From: Paraburkholderia kirstenboschensis | GTDB lineage: Bacteria; Pseudomonadota; Gammaproteobacteria; Burkholderiales; Burkholderiaceae | NCBI RefSeq assembly: GCF_904848585.1 | Contig: NZ_CAJHCR010000002.1 | Location: 1-64,000 of the forward strand | Length of the DNA stretch: 64,000 nt | Direction: 5' to 3' | Shown here: positions 20,177 to 29,731 of the stretch, piece after piece | How positions within the stretch are numbered: the first letter of the stretch is position 1 | Layout: every line of letters starts with the position of its first letter | The notes under the pieces: generated by a model | What the model saw: the letters and a program-made list of their open reading frames with translations, nothing else | The model's database searches: none | Told to the model about the DNA's origin: nothing | Translations under genes and position numbers: made by a program

Positions 20177-21102
20177 TCACCGTACTCCCTATCCATTAGG
20201 ACAACGGCTGGTCCACTCTCATTACCAGTTCGTGTTCGACGGGTTGCCTGCGCCCTTCGCGGGACGCTTCTCCCCGAGCGTGTCCACTACCAGCGCGACG
20301 TCACTCTTACCGCCTGAATTGTTTCTTTCGGCAAATCCCTTCAACACTTCGTAACGATCGACAAGCGCTCTTTTTGCAACCTCGCGGGCCGGATCGGTTG
20401 CCGCTGCGGCCGTCAGGACAGCCGTGATTACACGGATGCATCTAGAAGGGCCGCCGAAAGTGCGGCGCGGGCGGCAAACCTTGCATGGAGAATGGTGCAA
20501 GCAACTGAACTTCAGATTAGTCGACGTTTTTCAGGTTCGCAGGCCTTATCGCCTGAGCCGGACCTAGTGCCGTTCCAGTCGTTCGCTTATGAAAGGCACG
20601 CGCTAACGCTCAGAGCCGGTTGAAGGTGCAAGTAGCGCGGTGTGCCGCGCATTAGAGCGGTTCCGATTGTCAGACCGACGATCGAGTCACATGTCGCTGC
20701 TGGCAGAATCCGTTCCGTGGCAGCCGCCGTGTACGCCCACCTTGTGCGTCACGTGGACGAGTTCAATGAGCGACCTGGCTGGCGCCGGACTTTGTCGGTC
20801 GTCGGGGACACCGCACGGCAACCGCCACCAGCCCAAGGCGCAATTTGTGACTGCCTTCATACCTGACCATCATCGACGGCAAGCCTCCGTCGCGACGATG
20901 AGCGGAGAAATCGCCTTGCACTTCGCCGCTCCCGGCATCTCTTTTGTACATGTCGCTGGCGAAATCTGGCGGTTTCAATTGCGGTCGCATAAAGTGTACG
21001 AACAACATCGCGCCTTTCCGCACGATGTCGGCTGGACCATCACGTCTGTATTCAAAGCATTGCAAGAGAATTCTTTTCTCATTCTTTGGCTGGAGCAGAC
21101 AA
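20177..21102. other. long intergenic region before the intact porin
   Basis: About 925 bases. Apart from a possible gene scrap at 20222-20435, no product is recognised. The leader immediately before the porin (about 21040-21102) matches the leader of the decayed porin at 4002-4055, so it probably holds conserved porin expression signals. Confidence 0.35.
20222..20435 (-). pseudogene. possible C-terminal scrap of a small hypothetical protein
   Basis: The open frame reads AATDPAREVAKRALVDRYEVLKGFAERN, then SDVALVVDTLGEKRPAKGAGNPS, which is protein-like and resembles short helical hypothetical proteins of the 'kralvdrYe-LK' pattern. The N-terminal part of the frame lacks protein-like character and no ribosome site was found. 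I cannot name a family with confidence. Confidence 0.25.
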
Positions 21103-22281
21103 ATGAACAAGGTACTTATAACCGGTGCTACAACGATAATCACCCTGACCGGTGTAGCGCACGCGCAAAGCGGTGTCACGCTGTACGGGCTGATCGACGC
21201 GGGTCTGACATACACGAACAGCCAGATCACCGGGACGGGCGGAGGCCACAGCAACTGGGAGATGACGAGCGGTGCGGTCCAGTACAGCCGCTGGGGCCTT
21301 CGCGGGGCTGAGGATCTAGGCGCCGGGTGGAAGGCCGTCTTCACCCTGGAAAGCGGCTTCAATCTGAACAATGGGCAGTATTCGTCGAGCAATCGAATCT
21401 TCAATCGCCAGGCCTATGTCGGCTTATCGAGCCGCGATTACGGCGCGCTCACGCTAGGCCGCCAGACCGACAGTATGGTCGATTTTGTTGCGCCGCTTTC
21501 ATTGACCGGCACGGAGTTCGGTGGCACCCATTTCGCCCACCCCTTAGACAACGACAACCTGAACGATTCGTTTCAGATTAATAATTCTGTGAAGTATCTG
21601 AGCGCGGATCTGGCAGGCTTTCGGTTTGGCGCGTTGTACGGGTTCTCCAATCAGGCGGGCGGGTTCGCGAACAATCGCGCCTATAGCGTTGGGATGTCCT
21701 ACGTATCGGGCGCGCTGACTTTCGGTGCAGGGTACCTCCACCTCAACAGCTCTGCGCGCACGCCGGGACAGCTGAATGCAAATGGTGCAGTCACCGATAC
21801 GACCGGCTCGTCTTTGCAGGGCGCGCTCTCGCCGGCCACAGTTCCTTTAGGAGTGCTCGCCAGTAGCCAGAAGACCTTTGGCGCCGGCGTGAGCTACACC
21901 TTCGGACCGGCCGTGGCGGGCTTCGTGTACTCGCACAGCAAGCTTGCCCAATTCTTCCAGACCGGGCTGAGTGGAACTTTCCAGAACTTTGAGGGCAATT
22001 TTCGCTATGCGTTGACCCCGGTGGTCGAACTTTCGGCCGCGTACACCTATTCCCGCGCTGGCGGGAACGGAGGCGGCGGCATTCCCCATTGGAATCAGTT
22101 TAACGCGATGGCCGACTACCGCTTATCGAGGCGCACGGATATCTACATTCAGAGCACGTGGCAACGGGTAAGCCCGAGCGGCACTTCGCCATTGGGCGTG
22201 GCGTGGATCAACGGCGTCACCGCTCCCTCTTCCACGAGTGATCAGCTTGAGGCAACCGTCGGCTTGAGGCATCGCTTCTAA
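21103..22281 (+). CDS. Gram-negative general porin (Burkholderiales type)
   Basis: 392 residues from the ATG at 21103 (GGAG seven bases upstream), chosen because MNKVLITGATTIITLTGVAHA is a clean signal peptide cleaved before QSGVTLYG. The mature N-terminus SGVTLYGLIDAGLTYTNS, the RWGLRGAEDLGAGWKAVF stretch and the terminal phenylalanine (VGLRHRF) mark a 16-strand trimeric porin. It allows passive diffusion of small hydrophilic solutes across the outer membrane. It is monocistronic. A paralogous broken copy with a closely similar leader is at 3666-4002. Confidence 0.95.
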   Translation: MNKVLITGATTIITLTGVAHAQSGVTLYGLIDAGLTYTNSQITGTGGGHSNWEMTSGAVQYSRWGLRGAEDLGAGWKAVFTLESGFNLNNGQYSSSNRIFNRQAYVGLSSRDYGALTLGRQTDSMVDFVAPLSLTGTEFGGTHFAHPLDNDNLNDSFQINNSVKYLSADLAGFRFGALYGFSNQAGGFANNRAYSVGMSYVSGALTFGAGYLHLNSSARTPGQLNANGAVTDTTGSSLQGALSPATVPLGVLASSQKTFGAGVSYTFGPAVAGFVYSHSKLAQFFQTGLSGTFQNFEGNFRYALTPVVELSAAYTYSRAGGNGGGGIPHWNQFNAMADYRLSRRTDIYIQSTWQRVSPSGTSPLGVAWINGVTAPSSTSDQLEATVGLRHRF

Positions 22282-22718
22282 TGCCCTAGTAACAACCGAA
22301 CCCCCTGAAAGACCGTAGTCACTAAGGACTCGTTCGCCGCGATTGAAATATTTTTACGATTGTTGTTTCTGCATGACCTTCGACGTACACACCACATTTC
22401 GTTGCCGGTCGCGGCCGTTCATAGATAGTGAGCAGACCGTCGAGCGACTGGCTCGTTGGACTGTCCGTGTGACTGCTTGTGGCGACGCCGGTCCTCCTGT
22501 TGAGGGTTAGACGACGTGCTCATCGAAGGTTCGCTCTGAAAAACTGGAGCGCCATTTGGTCGAACAACGTATGAAAGGCGACTCGATCGAATCCGGCAGC
22601 ATCGACACACAACTCAGGCGCGCTCTGCTTTAGCGAAACGGAGCATGGAGCGAGAAACGCAAAGCGTGTCGAGGTATTCGGAAAGATGGCGCACAAGGTA
22701 CTTCGACGGCAGCCATCG
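22282..22718. other. intergenic region after the porin
   Basis: About 435 bases. The porin ends on the plus strand and the small secreted-protein gene ends on the minus strand, so the region is convergent. No gene or clear terminator was recognised. Confidence 0.3.
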
Positions 22719-22985
22719 TCAATACTTGATGTCCCGTTTCTGCTGGCGACCCTGTTGTTTCGCGTCGCGCTTGTCCTGCCTGCACTGAGAATTGCTCTTC
22801 TGGTTTGCGGCGCGACAGTCGACCTTGCTCGCGCGCGCTTCATGTTTGGCAGCCTGGTTCACGCTCCTGCCCTGTTGACGTTGTTGCGACTGGGTTGTGC
22901 CCAACGCCGCGCCCGATAGCGTCAGGAGGGCGGCGGACAGCATTGCGCCTATCCGCATGTGCAGCCCATTTCCGGAATCAGACAT
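22719..22985 (-). CDS. small exported basic protein of unknown function
   Basis: 88 residues from the ATG at 22985, which has GGAG ten bases upstream; an in-frame ATG at 22958 is an alternative. A signal peptide (MRIGAMLSAALLTLSGAALG) is followed by a short, Gln/Lys/Arg-rich mature chain (SVNQAAKHEARASKVDCRAANQKSN, CRQDKRD) with two cysteines and the C-terminus RDIKY. Repeated acidic/basic heptad-like pieces suggest helix. I know no function; composition and signal peptide support a real gene. Confidence 0.55.
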   Translation of the reverse strand: MSDSGNGLHMRIGAMLSAALLTLSGAALGTTQSQQRQQGRSVNQAAKHEARASKVDCRAANQKSNSQCRQDKRDAKQQGRQQKRDIKY

Positions 22986-23791
22986 TTTCGCGCTACTCCG
23001 CACACGATAGAAAATGAGGAAACATGCACGGCGAGCACAGGCACTTCGCGTCCTCGCCCGTAAAAGCCGATCAGTGAAACGTCTGTTACGTCCTGCCGCT
23101 TCCGCCACTGCACTGAAGTCTAGGCTCTGATGCAGTCTTCGTAAACACGATGTGAGTGATTGTTCGTCGAAAAGCAGCTAGTCTGCACGTTGCGTTCAAT
23201 AGCTCTCTTGCTCGCGCAGTGGATAAGGAAGCGAATTGCTCTGTGTGCTTTGACTCACTTCCCGAATAGTCCCGGAAAAAAATCGAGAACACCCGCGCTT
23301 GTCGCATACGTCGCGCGCGCGAGGATAGTCGATAACGTCAGCGCCAGGCCACCCACTCCAGCGTTGCCAGTTCAACGGATTCCCAAGGGAAATTGGTGAG
23401 AAACCGGTGCCACCATCGATCCGTGCAATGGTACTAAAACTAAAACTTACGTCTCGTCGATATCGTTCAACCGCGAATGTCCGTCAATGACAGCGCTCCA
23501 CCACTATTGCTCAAAACGGGCATCCACTGAACAACATTGCAATACTTATACAGCGGGAAATTGTGGCGCGGAAAGATTGAGGTTCTGTTAATAATCAATT
23601 GTTTATATGATCTTTCGGCGTTCCAGAATTGTCGAGCGCGTACACCTCGGCGACCTGTCATTCGGATCGCGACGTCGTCGGATAGCGTCATGATTCCGTC
23701 CCACGCTTCCTCCGAGATCATTACGGCTCAGGCCCGTGATCACCGTTTTATCCGGGCATGGTCCGAGCATATCTGTCGATGAACGTCGGGC
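22986..23791. other. long intergenic region with one weak gene scrap
   Basis: About 800 bases, more AT-rich around 23520-23620 than its surroundings. Only the weak fragment at 23590-23721 has protein-like character. No RNA gene or repeat was recognised. Confidence 0.3.
23590..23721 (-). pseudogene. possible N-terminal scrap of a hypothetical protein
   Basis: The minus frame starts MISEEAWDGIMTLSDDVAIRM and continues TGRRGVRARQFWNAERSYK, which looks like real protein for about 43 residues. It then passes into AT-rich sequence with no such character and stops. It may be the head of a truncated gene; I cannot assign a family. Confidence 0.22.
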
Positions 23792-24679
23792 CTAGAATGC
23801 CGTTCCCGTAGCCATCTCGAAGATGAAGTCCTTGAGCAGGATCTTGGCTTCGTCGGTGCGCGCGCCGAACTCGGCACCGACCAGCACGCCGTCTTTTTTG
23901 CGCCTGACGTTTCTTGCGACGCAATTCCATAGGACAGCGTGCGTCTTGCCATCTGTCGGCAAACGCAATGCGAGCTTGAAGTGCTCGCCGGGCATCAGTG
24001 CTGCATCGCGCATTGACAATTGAAGACCATCGATGCTGACGTTGACGACAGTCGCATCGTATCCCGCAGCGGCGGCATCGTTGCGAATGACGCGGGCGGC
24101 CACCCTGGTCTCGACGCGTCGATGGCGCCTTACCCTGTGTTTGACCACCTTCTCGGGATGCGCGAGCACTACGAGATCGGTAGGAGCCGCGTGACGTGCG
24201 GTCACCCGTGTGCCGAACGTATACACGTCCCGCCCGAATATCATCTTTGCCTGGACCATGGCCCCGGGTTGCAGCAGTTCATCACCCGTTGGCGCTGTCA
24301 CGATCAGCGCACTCCCCTTGACGGTGCCGACATACGCAGTTTGCACCGGGCCTCTGTCCACGCCCTCCACTGTGAGTTGCAAGCAATCCAGTGCCTGGGT
24401 CAGTGCGGGAAAGTCCACGCTGATTGCAGTAGCGGCGCTCGATGCTGGACGATGGTTCGCGCTCGAAATCAGCATGCTGCCGGCGGAACCGCTCCCGTTT
24501 CGCGGCCCGGCCCTGCTGTCGTCGCGATATGCACCGACATCGAAAAGGCGCTCAAGCTGCGCCTCGGAACTAATGCAGCAGCCCCGGTTCAGAAGCAGTC
24601 TGCCATTAGCTGTGTAAATCGAAAATCTGATGGGTGCACCCAGTTGGACGTCCCCTCTGCAGACTTGTACAAAGGCCAT
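23792..24679 (-). CDS. PilZ-domain protein (YcgR-like, c-di-GMP responsive candidate)
   Basis: About 295 residues from the ATG at 24679 (MAFVQVCRGDVQLG), chosen by composition because the frame is open further upstream; the ribosome site is weak, so the start is uncertain. The N-terminal half contains a YcgR-N-like beta domain (YVGTVKGSALIVTAPTGDELLQPGAMVQAKMIFG). The C-terminal half is a PilZ domain with the two c-di-GMP-binding motifs: RRVETR (RxxxR) and NVSIDG (D/NxSxxG). Such proteins sense c-di-GMP and alter motility or exopolysaccharide output. No flagellar gene is nearby. Confidence 0.8.
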   Translation of the reverse strand: MAFVQVCRGDVQLGAPIRFSIYTANGRLLLNRGCCISSEAQLERLFDVGAYRDDSRAGPRNGSGSAGSMLISSANHRPASSAATAISVDFPALTQALDCLQLTVEGVDRGPVQTAYVGTVKGSALIVTAPTGDELLQPGAMVQAKMIFGRDVYTFGTRVTARHAAPTDLVVLAHPEKVVKHRVRRHRRVETRVAARVIRNDAAAAGYDATVVNVSIDGLQLSMRDAALMPGEHFKLALRLPTDGKTHAVLWNCVARNVRRKKDGVLVGAEFGARTDEAKILLKDFIFEMATGTAF

Positions 24680-25003
24680 GGTGATCGATGGTATGAGTTG
24701 GACAGGTTGACTTCGCGCCGTTGCTTCGCGGCGGCTCGAATCATCGCGAGTCACCCGACTGTATCGCTTCAGTCGAATCACAAACGTGCGCCAACGCTCT
24801 TCCGTCACACTAATCCCACGGACCCCGCGCCTGTATCTGAAGACGATGCGCTCGTCCGCCCGCAATGATGTTTTGCGGGCTTGATAGAAGTCGGCACTTC
24901 GTCAGCGAGTCACGCTCGGCTTTATCCGCTCGCATGAACCAATCGCATGAGTCGGCACCGGCCACGAAGGAGCACTTCGGGGCCTGTGCAGACGTTCATC
25001 GTC
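24680..25003. other. intergenic region between PilZ and VirK-like genes
   Basis: About 320 bases upstream of the PilZ gene, whose promoter is expected here. No other gene or structure was recognised. Confidence 0.25.
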
Positions 25004-26134
25004 TCAAATCAAGTCGCCGCAGAAACCCGGTGCTAGCGGCTCTTGCCGACCCGGTTGATGTCCATCGTGTAGCCTGCATGTCGATGCATGCTCGCTGTTC
25101 TGGCCGTAAAGACTCGTCTCTTTGACCTGTCCCATTCCTGACAGCTCCTGTCCAAGGGTCGCCTGAATCTGCGCCGACAGCTCCGCGATCAAAGCATGTT
25201 TCCGCCGGAACGCGGCTCGCTTGTTAGAAGGCACCTGGCCGATCTCCCGATGGTGCAGGATGCGAGGTAGGATGAAACGATCACCAGACTCCACGCCACC
25301 CATTTCACGCCAGAAAGCGTCGTAGTCTGCGTGAAACCCCTTGTCCCGGGCATGTGCCACGTGCGAGCTTTTCGCGACAGCTGCGAGCACCGGGATGTTC
25401 AGCAAGCGGCACAACTCGCAAAGCGCCTCCATTACGGCCGCTTTGGGACGAAGACCATGACATGCTTTCGTCGCGTCGCGTACACGTTCCCGATCAATTC
25501 CGCCTGGCCCCTGTAGGCCGCCAATCAAAAGCACCCACGAGCGCGTCTCCGCCGAGTACTCGATGCTTACCGTGGCCCACGCAAGATCGACCCCTGTCTG
25601 CCGGTCCATCCACGCGACTGTCAGCAGGCCTTCACGCCAGCATCGCGTGGGTTCGCGCAAAACGATGTCGTATTCAAGCGTGGACGACAGTGAGACCGAT
25701 TCGCCAAGCAGATAAATGCGGGCCGTGAGCGCATCGCCCAGCATTTGCTCCATCGCCGCATAGTGTCCGCAAATCAGCGCGGCCCGACTCAGGGCGGCCA
25801 TGTCCGCCCGCCCGAAACGATGGAACGGTTTTTCTACGAAGCGCCGGTTGCGGACGGCGAGATCGGTCAATAGGGATTGCCTGCTCAACGCCTGAAACCA
25901 AAACCATGCCGCGCGTGGATAGATCCCGGAATACAACAAAATCCGAAACCCTCGGAAAAGGGACTTTGGACTCGTCCCGACAACGGCTTTTCGAAGTAGC
26001 GTGTACGTGTTTGAAAACGTCGCCATCAAATCGGTCCAACAGCGGGACGGCGCTGCGATGTCAGCGGCAAGTGCCGTATAAGCCCAAGGCTCGGTCCCGC
26101 GTGGCGCCCAGCGAACGGCATTTTTTAACTTCAT
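25004..26134 (-). CDS. VirK/YbjX-family protein (DUF535)
   Basis: 376 residues with ATG at 26134. The DUF535 core is recognisable from about residue 80 to 310: PFHRFGRADMAALSRAALICGHYA, LEYDIVLREPTRCWREGLLTVAW, LLIGGLQGP, KAAVMEALCELCRLLNIPVLAAVAKSSHVA and DYDAFWREMGG. In enterobacteria VirK/YbjX proteins affect surface protein localisation and resistance to antimicrobial peptides, with unknown biochemistry. The last 40 residues are variable. No lipoprotein or secretion partner lies beside it. Confidence 0.85.
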   Translation of the reverse strand: MKLKNAVRWAPRGTEPWAYTALAADIAAPSRCWTDLMATFSNTYTLLRKAVVGTSPKSLFRGFRILLYSGIYPRAAWFWFQALSRQSLLTDLAVRNRRFVEKPFHRFGRADMAALSRAALICGHYAAMEQMLGDALTARIYLLGESVSLSSTLEYDIVLREPTRCWREGLLTVAWMDRQTGVDLAWATVSIEYSAETRSWVLLIGGLQGPGGIDRERVRDATKACHGLRPKAAVMEALCELCRLLNIPVLAAVAKSSHVAHARDKGFHADYDAFWREMGGVESGDRFILPRILHHREIGQVPSNKRAAFRRKHALIAELSAQIQATLGQELSGMGQVKETSLYGQNSEHASTCRLHDGHQPGRQEPLAPGFCGDLI

Positions 26135-26371
26135 ATTTTTCGCGCCCAGTTGCGATCGCCGACGACGGTCGGCTGCTCGGCGCAGATTGTAACGTCAAAA
26201 CATTACGATTTATTACAAGGACCGCTTTTGGAGGTTCCATTAGGGAGCCGGAGTACAGACTGGAGACATCGCCGACCGGTCTACGGCCGACATAGTTGAC
26301 ACTTTCGGCCAATCGAACGCCGGACCCCTTCATGCCCTCGAACGTAAAAGACACCATGAGCGGGAGCGCCG

Positions 26372-27433
26372 CTATTTGATGCCGATTGCCATCGAGTCGG
26401 GGCCGACAAGCCGCTCCACACGCACCCGCGTAAAGCCCGCCTCGCGCATCCATTCGATGCATTGCGCGCCTGTGTAGTCGAAGCCGCCGGGAGTTTCGAT
26501 CAGCATGTTCAGACTCATGAGCAGGCCAAAAGCGTTGTCGCGGCGCTCGTCGTCGATCATCGCGTCATAGACGATGAGGGAGCCACCATCCGGCAGCGAG
26601 TCGTGGCACTTGCGCAGCAAGGCGCGCTTCTGGTCAAGATCCCAGTCGTGCAGGACGTGGCCCATCACCAGTACGTCGGCTGTTGGGCACGGATCGTCGA
26701 AGAAGTTGCCTGCGTAGAAGTGCAGTCGCTCCTCCAATCCGTGCGATGCGACGTATTCCTCAAAGACAGGCCGCACTGGGGGCAGGTCAAAGCCGCCACC
26801 TGACAGATGCGGATGTGCGAGCGCCACCTGCACCGGCAATGCGCCCTGTGCCGCGCCGATGTCAATGAACGTACGGTAGTTCTGCCACGGAAACTGCTGC
26901 GCGATTGCACGCGCAGCCCCGAGACTGACGCCGCTCATCGCGTGCAGGAACGTCCGCAGTCGTGCTCCGTCGCTATAAATCGCCTCAAAGACGTTCCCAC
27001 CCTGCCTGGACTCGTTTTGTGGCATGCCGGTGCGCAACGCTTCTGTGAGCGAGCCCCAGAACGGATACAGCCGCGAGTTCGCCATTTCGAGTAGCCCGCC
27101 GATGTAGCTCGGCTTCTCCTGGTCGAGGAAGAGATCGACGTCTCGCGTGTTGCTGTAGACGCCGTTAGTGCGGTTCAGGAACTTGAGCGCGACAAGTGCG
27201 TCGAGGAAATCGAGCGCCGATCGCGGATGCAGCCCCAACGCCCCGGTGAGTTGCGAGGCGTCTTGCGGGCCGCGTGCGAGATGGCTGAACAATTGCATCT
27301 CCACAGCCGAGAGCAATGTCTTTGATGCCCAGAACCCCATTGCCACCTGCAGGATCTTTTCGGGCGAAGGCTCCGCTTCTGTCGCTTGGTCGGCGCGCGG
27401 CGCCTCTTGTTGCGTGGCTGATACTGATGCCAT
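26372..27433 (-). CDS. class I SAM-dependent O-methyltransferase
   Basis: 353 residues with AGGAGA before the ATG at 27433. Residues 25-110 form the helical dimerisation domain of plant/fungal-type O-methyltransferases ([41 protein letters not shown]). The Rossmann part carries the SAM loop [16 protein letters not shown] near 190-205, GHVLHDWD near 263-270 with the likely catalytic histidine, and the [12 protein letters not shown] strand. It is similar in type to CrtF and acetylserotonin methyltransferases. The substrate is unknown and no biosynthetic genes are adjacent. Confidence 0.88.
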   Translation of the reverse strand: MASVSATQQEAPRADQATEAEPSPEKILQVAMGFWASKTLLSAVEMQLFSHLARGPQDASQLTGALGLHPRSALDFLDALVALKFLNRTNGVYSNTRDVDLFLDQEKPSYIGGLLEMANSRLYPFWGSLTEALRTGMPQNESRQGGNVFEAIYSDGARLRTFLHAMSGVSLGAARAIAQQFPWQNYRTFIDIGAAQGALPVQVALAHPHLSGGGFDLPPVRPVFEEYVASHGLEERLHFYAGNFFDDPCPTADVLVMGHVLHDWDLDQKRALLRKCHDSLPDGGSLIVYDAMIDDERRDNAFGLLMSLNMLIETPGGFDYTGAQCIEWMREAGFTRVRVERLVGPDSMAIGIK

Positions 27434-27838
27434 CGATGTCTCCTATACGAAGATCGTTCGTCGTTGGATCACATCTGGTAGCCGCACGATCGCTCCCAGA
27501 TGTCCGCTACCGCACAGACAGATGTATGTGCTTTATCCGGATCGTTCCTCGTTCAGCCGCCGCGGAACTGATCCGCGCGCGCTACATCCGGCAGAAGAAC
27601 GCGTCGGCGTCAACCCGTCGTCCGTGCGCAAATGAAGTCTCAATGTGATCGTTCCACTATAGAGTCCGCTTTCCTGTTGGGCAATGCTGACCCGTGGCCC
27701 AGCCCACCCCATGTCTGCGACCGTCGCCGCTGGTTGTCAACCACGGGCGGTCACAAAATCGTAAATCTCTATATCGCCGACAACCAATGCGAAACGGCGA
27801 TTCCCCTGGCCGACACTGTCGCCGGCCGCTGGTCCCGA
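27434..27838. other. intergenic region between the T6SS cargo tail and the methyltransferase
   Basis: About 405 bases. It receives the end of the long minus-strand T6SS transcript and holds the promoter of the methyltransferase. No gene and no strong hairpin were recognised. Confidence 0.3.
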
Positions 27839-28339
27839 TCAATCCATCTGTTCTTGCAATGCCCTTGCCTTGTTTGAGTAGTAATGGAAAGCGGCAGTGT
27901 CGCCATTGCGCCGAAACACTTCGCTAATCTGCCGCGCGGCCTTGGCAGCAATGTTGAAGGCAGCGATCAGGTCATTACGGTCCTGATCTCCTAGTGGTTT
28001 GCCATCAACAAACTTCCCCGCGACATATCCAGACGGCGTTTCAATGACACCGATGGAGAGGCGCCCACGCTTTATCTCTCCGAAATAAGATTCGACAACT
28101 TTACCGTTAGAGTAAGCACGCAAAACTCCGTATCCGTCCGCTATTCCGTCCGCGGAGCAACCGCCGCTCCACCGCAAGACGGTGAAGTCCCACGAAGCCG
28201 GGGTCTCAAATCGGCATCCCGAACGCGTATCCGCCCCATTCAGCGCAGACGCGCAACCGTCCTGCGGAAATGCAAATCCCAATACCGCCGCTACGAAGGC
28301 GACAGGCAACGCTCGCAAAACAAACGGCAAGCGCTTCAT
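27839..28339 (-). CDS. small exported protein, candidate immunity protein of the adjacent M15 peptidase
   Basis: 166 residues from the ATG at 28339, which overlaps the stop of the upstream peptidase gene (ATGA). The N-terminus is a signal peptide (MKRLPFVLRALPVAFVAAV, then GFAFPQDGCAS). The mature part (SGCRFETPASWDFTVLRWSGG, ADGYGVLRAYSNGKVVESYFGEI, GYVAGKFVDGKPL) recalls MORN-like beta repeats and ends in a helical tail. Two cysteine pairs could form disulfides. I recognise no named family. Overlap with a T6SS-linked, peptidoglycan-targeting peptidase plus periplasmic targeting fits an immunity protein; this is inference from position. Confidence 0.6.
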   Translation of the reverse strand: MKRLPFVLRALPVAFVAAVLGFAFPQDGCASALNGADTRSGCRFETPASWDFTVLRWSGGCSADGIADGYGVLRAYSNGKVVESYFGEIKRGRLSIGVIETPSGYVAGKFVDGKPLGDQDRNDLIAAFNIAAKAARQISEVFRRNGDTAAFHYYSNKARALQEQMD

Positions 28340-29136
28340 TTCAGTACTGCAGGCCAGCTTGCGACGAGATCCTTGCCCGCCTCGAAGTGCATTCCGTCTT
28401 CGGTAGGAAAGGCGGCTCCCCAATACCAGCCGTGGCGATTAAAGATGGGACAGATAAGAGTCAGGCCGACCTGGACCTTGTTGTCTCCGCGTGTATCGAG
28501 CACGCCGGCTATCGTCAGGTCGACAGCAGTACCCCACGAGTGATTGGAAATCGTTGTCGCACTACCGCGCCGGTAGCGGCAGCACAACATACCCGCCGTT
28601 CCGATCTGCGCGGCGAGATCGGGTAACTCCCGCCCGATATCCGCGAAAACCTCTCGCAAGCTGTCCACAGCAGGCAACAACCCCTGAACGCGGAAATTCC
28701 CAATCCTGGCGACCACTACGTTTCTCTTCAGCCGCGAGTCGGTCAATGGCTGGCAGTCGGACGAATAACTTTGGCGCGGCTGCCCTAGCGTGCTTTTCAT
28801 GAACGCGTCGGAGACGGGGTGTATGCCATGATTAATGGTGTTTGCCGCGGGGCGCGAGACGAGGCGCAGAAACGGAGAAAGCACGGAAGGTGGATGATGT
28901 TCGAACGCCACTAAATGACGCCAGGACCTTCCGTTCGGGTCAACGCGTCCATCCGGAAGCTTTGTGAACTGGCGCTGGAAACTCTCAATCGCCTGGATTG
29001 TTTCCTTGTCGCAGACACCTGCGGGCGGAGCGAGACTCGTGAACCCGTGCTGGACCAGCAGGGTTTGAACCAGAGCGACGTCGTCTTTGTTGTTCGCGCC
29101 ACCCTGACCTACGGATTTGGCAATGCTTGCAGTCAT
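28336..29136 (-). CDS. peptidoglycan-binding plus M15 (VanY-like) peptidase, candidate T6SS effector
   Basis: 266 residues from the ATG at 29136 (GAGGT six bases upstream; open frame continues 13 codons more). Residues 5-75 are a PG_binding_1-like domain (DDVALVQTLLVQHGF, ETIQAIESFQRQF). Residues 140-262 are an M15/VanY-like metallopeptidase with zinc ligands His199 and Asp206 (SNHSWGTAVDL) and His250 (MHFEAG). There is no signal peptide, so as a cargo of the T6SS it would be delivered into the periplasm of a rival. It probably cleaves peptidoglycan peptides. It lies 28 bases after the nuclease-like gene and overlaps the candidate immunity gene. Confidence 0.8.
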   Translation of the reverse strand: MTASIAKSVGQGGANNKDDVALVQTLLVQHGFTSLAPPAGVCDKETIQAIESFQRQFTKLPDGRVDPNGRSWRHLVAFEHHPPSVLSPFLRLVSRPAANTINHGIHPVSDAFMKSTLGQPRQSYSSDCQPLTDSRLKRNVVVARIGNFRVQGLLPAVDSLREVFADIGRELPDLAAQIGTAGMLCCRYRRGSATTISNHSWGTAVDLTIAGVLDTRGDNKVQVGLTLICPIFNRHGWYWGAAFPTEDGMHFEAGKDLVASWPAVLK

Positions 29137-29164
29137 AGATGACCTCGCCGCGAAAACGCCTACC

Positions 29165-29716
29165 CTAATTCTCAAACGTCGATAACCTGAATGGATACGC
29201 GGTTGCGCCGGGACTCAAAAGCCCCTGCTCTACTCCGATGGGCACCTGACCGTCGCCCGGCCCATACAACCAATACGTAAAATAGAGCGCCCCCGGACTA
29301 CTCACGGCCAGCCGTTCCAAAGCCTGGAACGGACCGCTATTGATCTTGCCCAACTGCGGCACGAGGTTGATATCGGTCGAGCCGCCTAGCGTATGTGGAA
29401 TCGCATGTCCGCGGTGGTACGTGCCACCGTTACTGAGCGGATGTCCACGCATCCGCGTCGCAATTTCCTTGCGGGGCACATTGCTCTTCCCTTGACTAAT
29501 TCCCCATGCTGCAACCAGGCGTTCGGTAGAAACGTCGAACAGATAGGAGAATCCTCCAACGGAAGCTTCGATCAGCTCGCAAGATGCAAAGCGTCGGAAA
29601 TAGTCGTTTGCCCACAAATCAACCAGAAGCGGAGTAATCACTTCGTGTAACGCTGTGTCCGCGTCCGTCTGCGACAGATGAGGCAAAAACACATTCAGTT
29701 CCGCGTAATTCGTCAT
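29165..29716 (-). CDS. HRGH nuclease-like protein (DNA/RNA non-specific endonuclease type)
   Basis: 183 residues with ATG at 29716. The C-terminal half contains HRGHAIPHTLGG (101-112) and INLVPQLGKIN (116-126). This is the pattern of the DNA/RNA non-specific endonuclease superfamily, in which the histidine of (D/H)RGH is the general base and the later asparagine binds the metal. The N-terminal 90 residues are unfamiliar. There is no signal peptide. Located between an exported metalloprotease and a peptidoglycan peptidase at the end of a T6SS locus, it is a candidate toxin, but no immunity gene is obvious. Catalytic assignment is by motif only. Confidence 0.62.
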   Translation of the reverse strand: MTNYAELNVFLPHLSQTDADTALHEVITPLLVDLWANDYFRRFASCELIEASVGGFSYLFDVSTERLVAAWGISQGKSNVPRKEIATRMRGHPLSNGGTYHRGHAIPHTLGGSTDINLVPQLGKINSGPFQALERLAVSSPGALYFTYWLYGPGDGQVPIGVEQGLLSPGATAYPFRLSTFEN

Positions 29717-29731
29717 GCATCACCCTGCATT

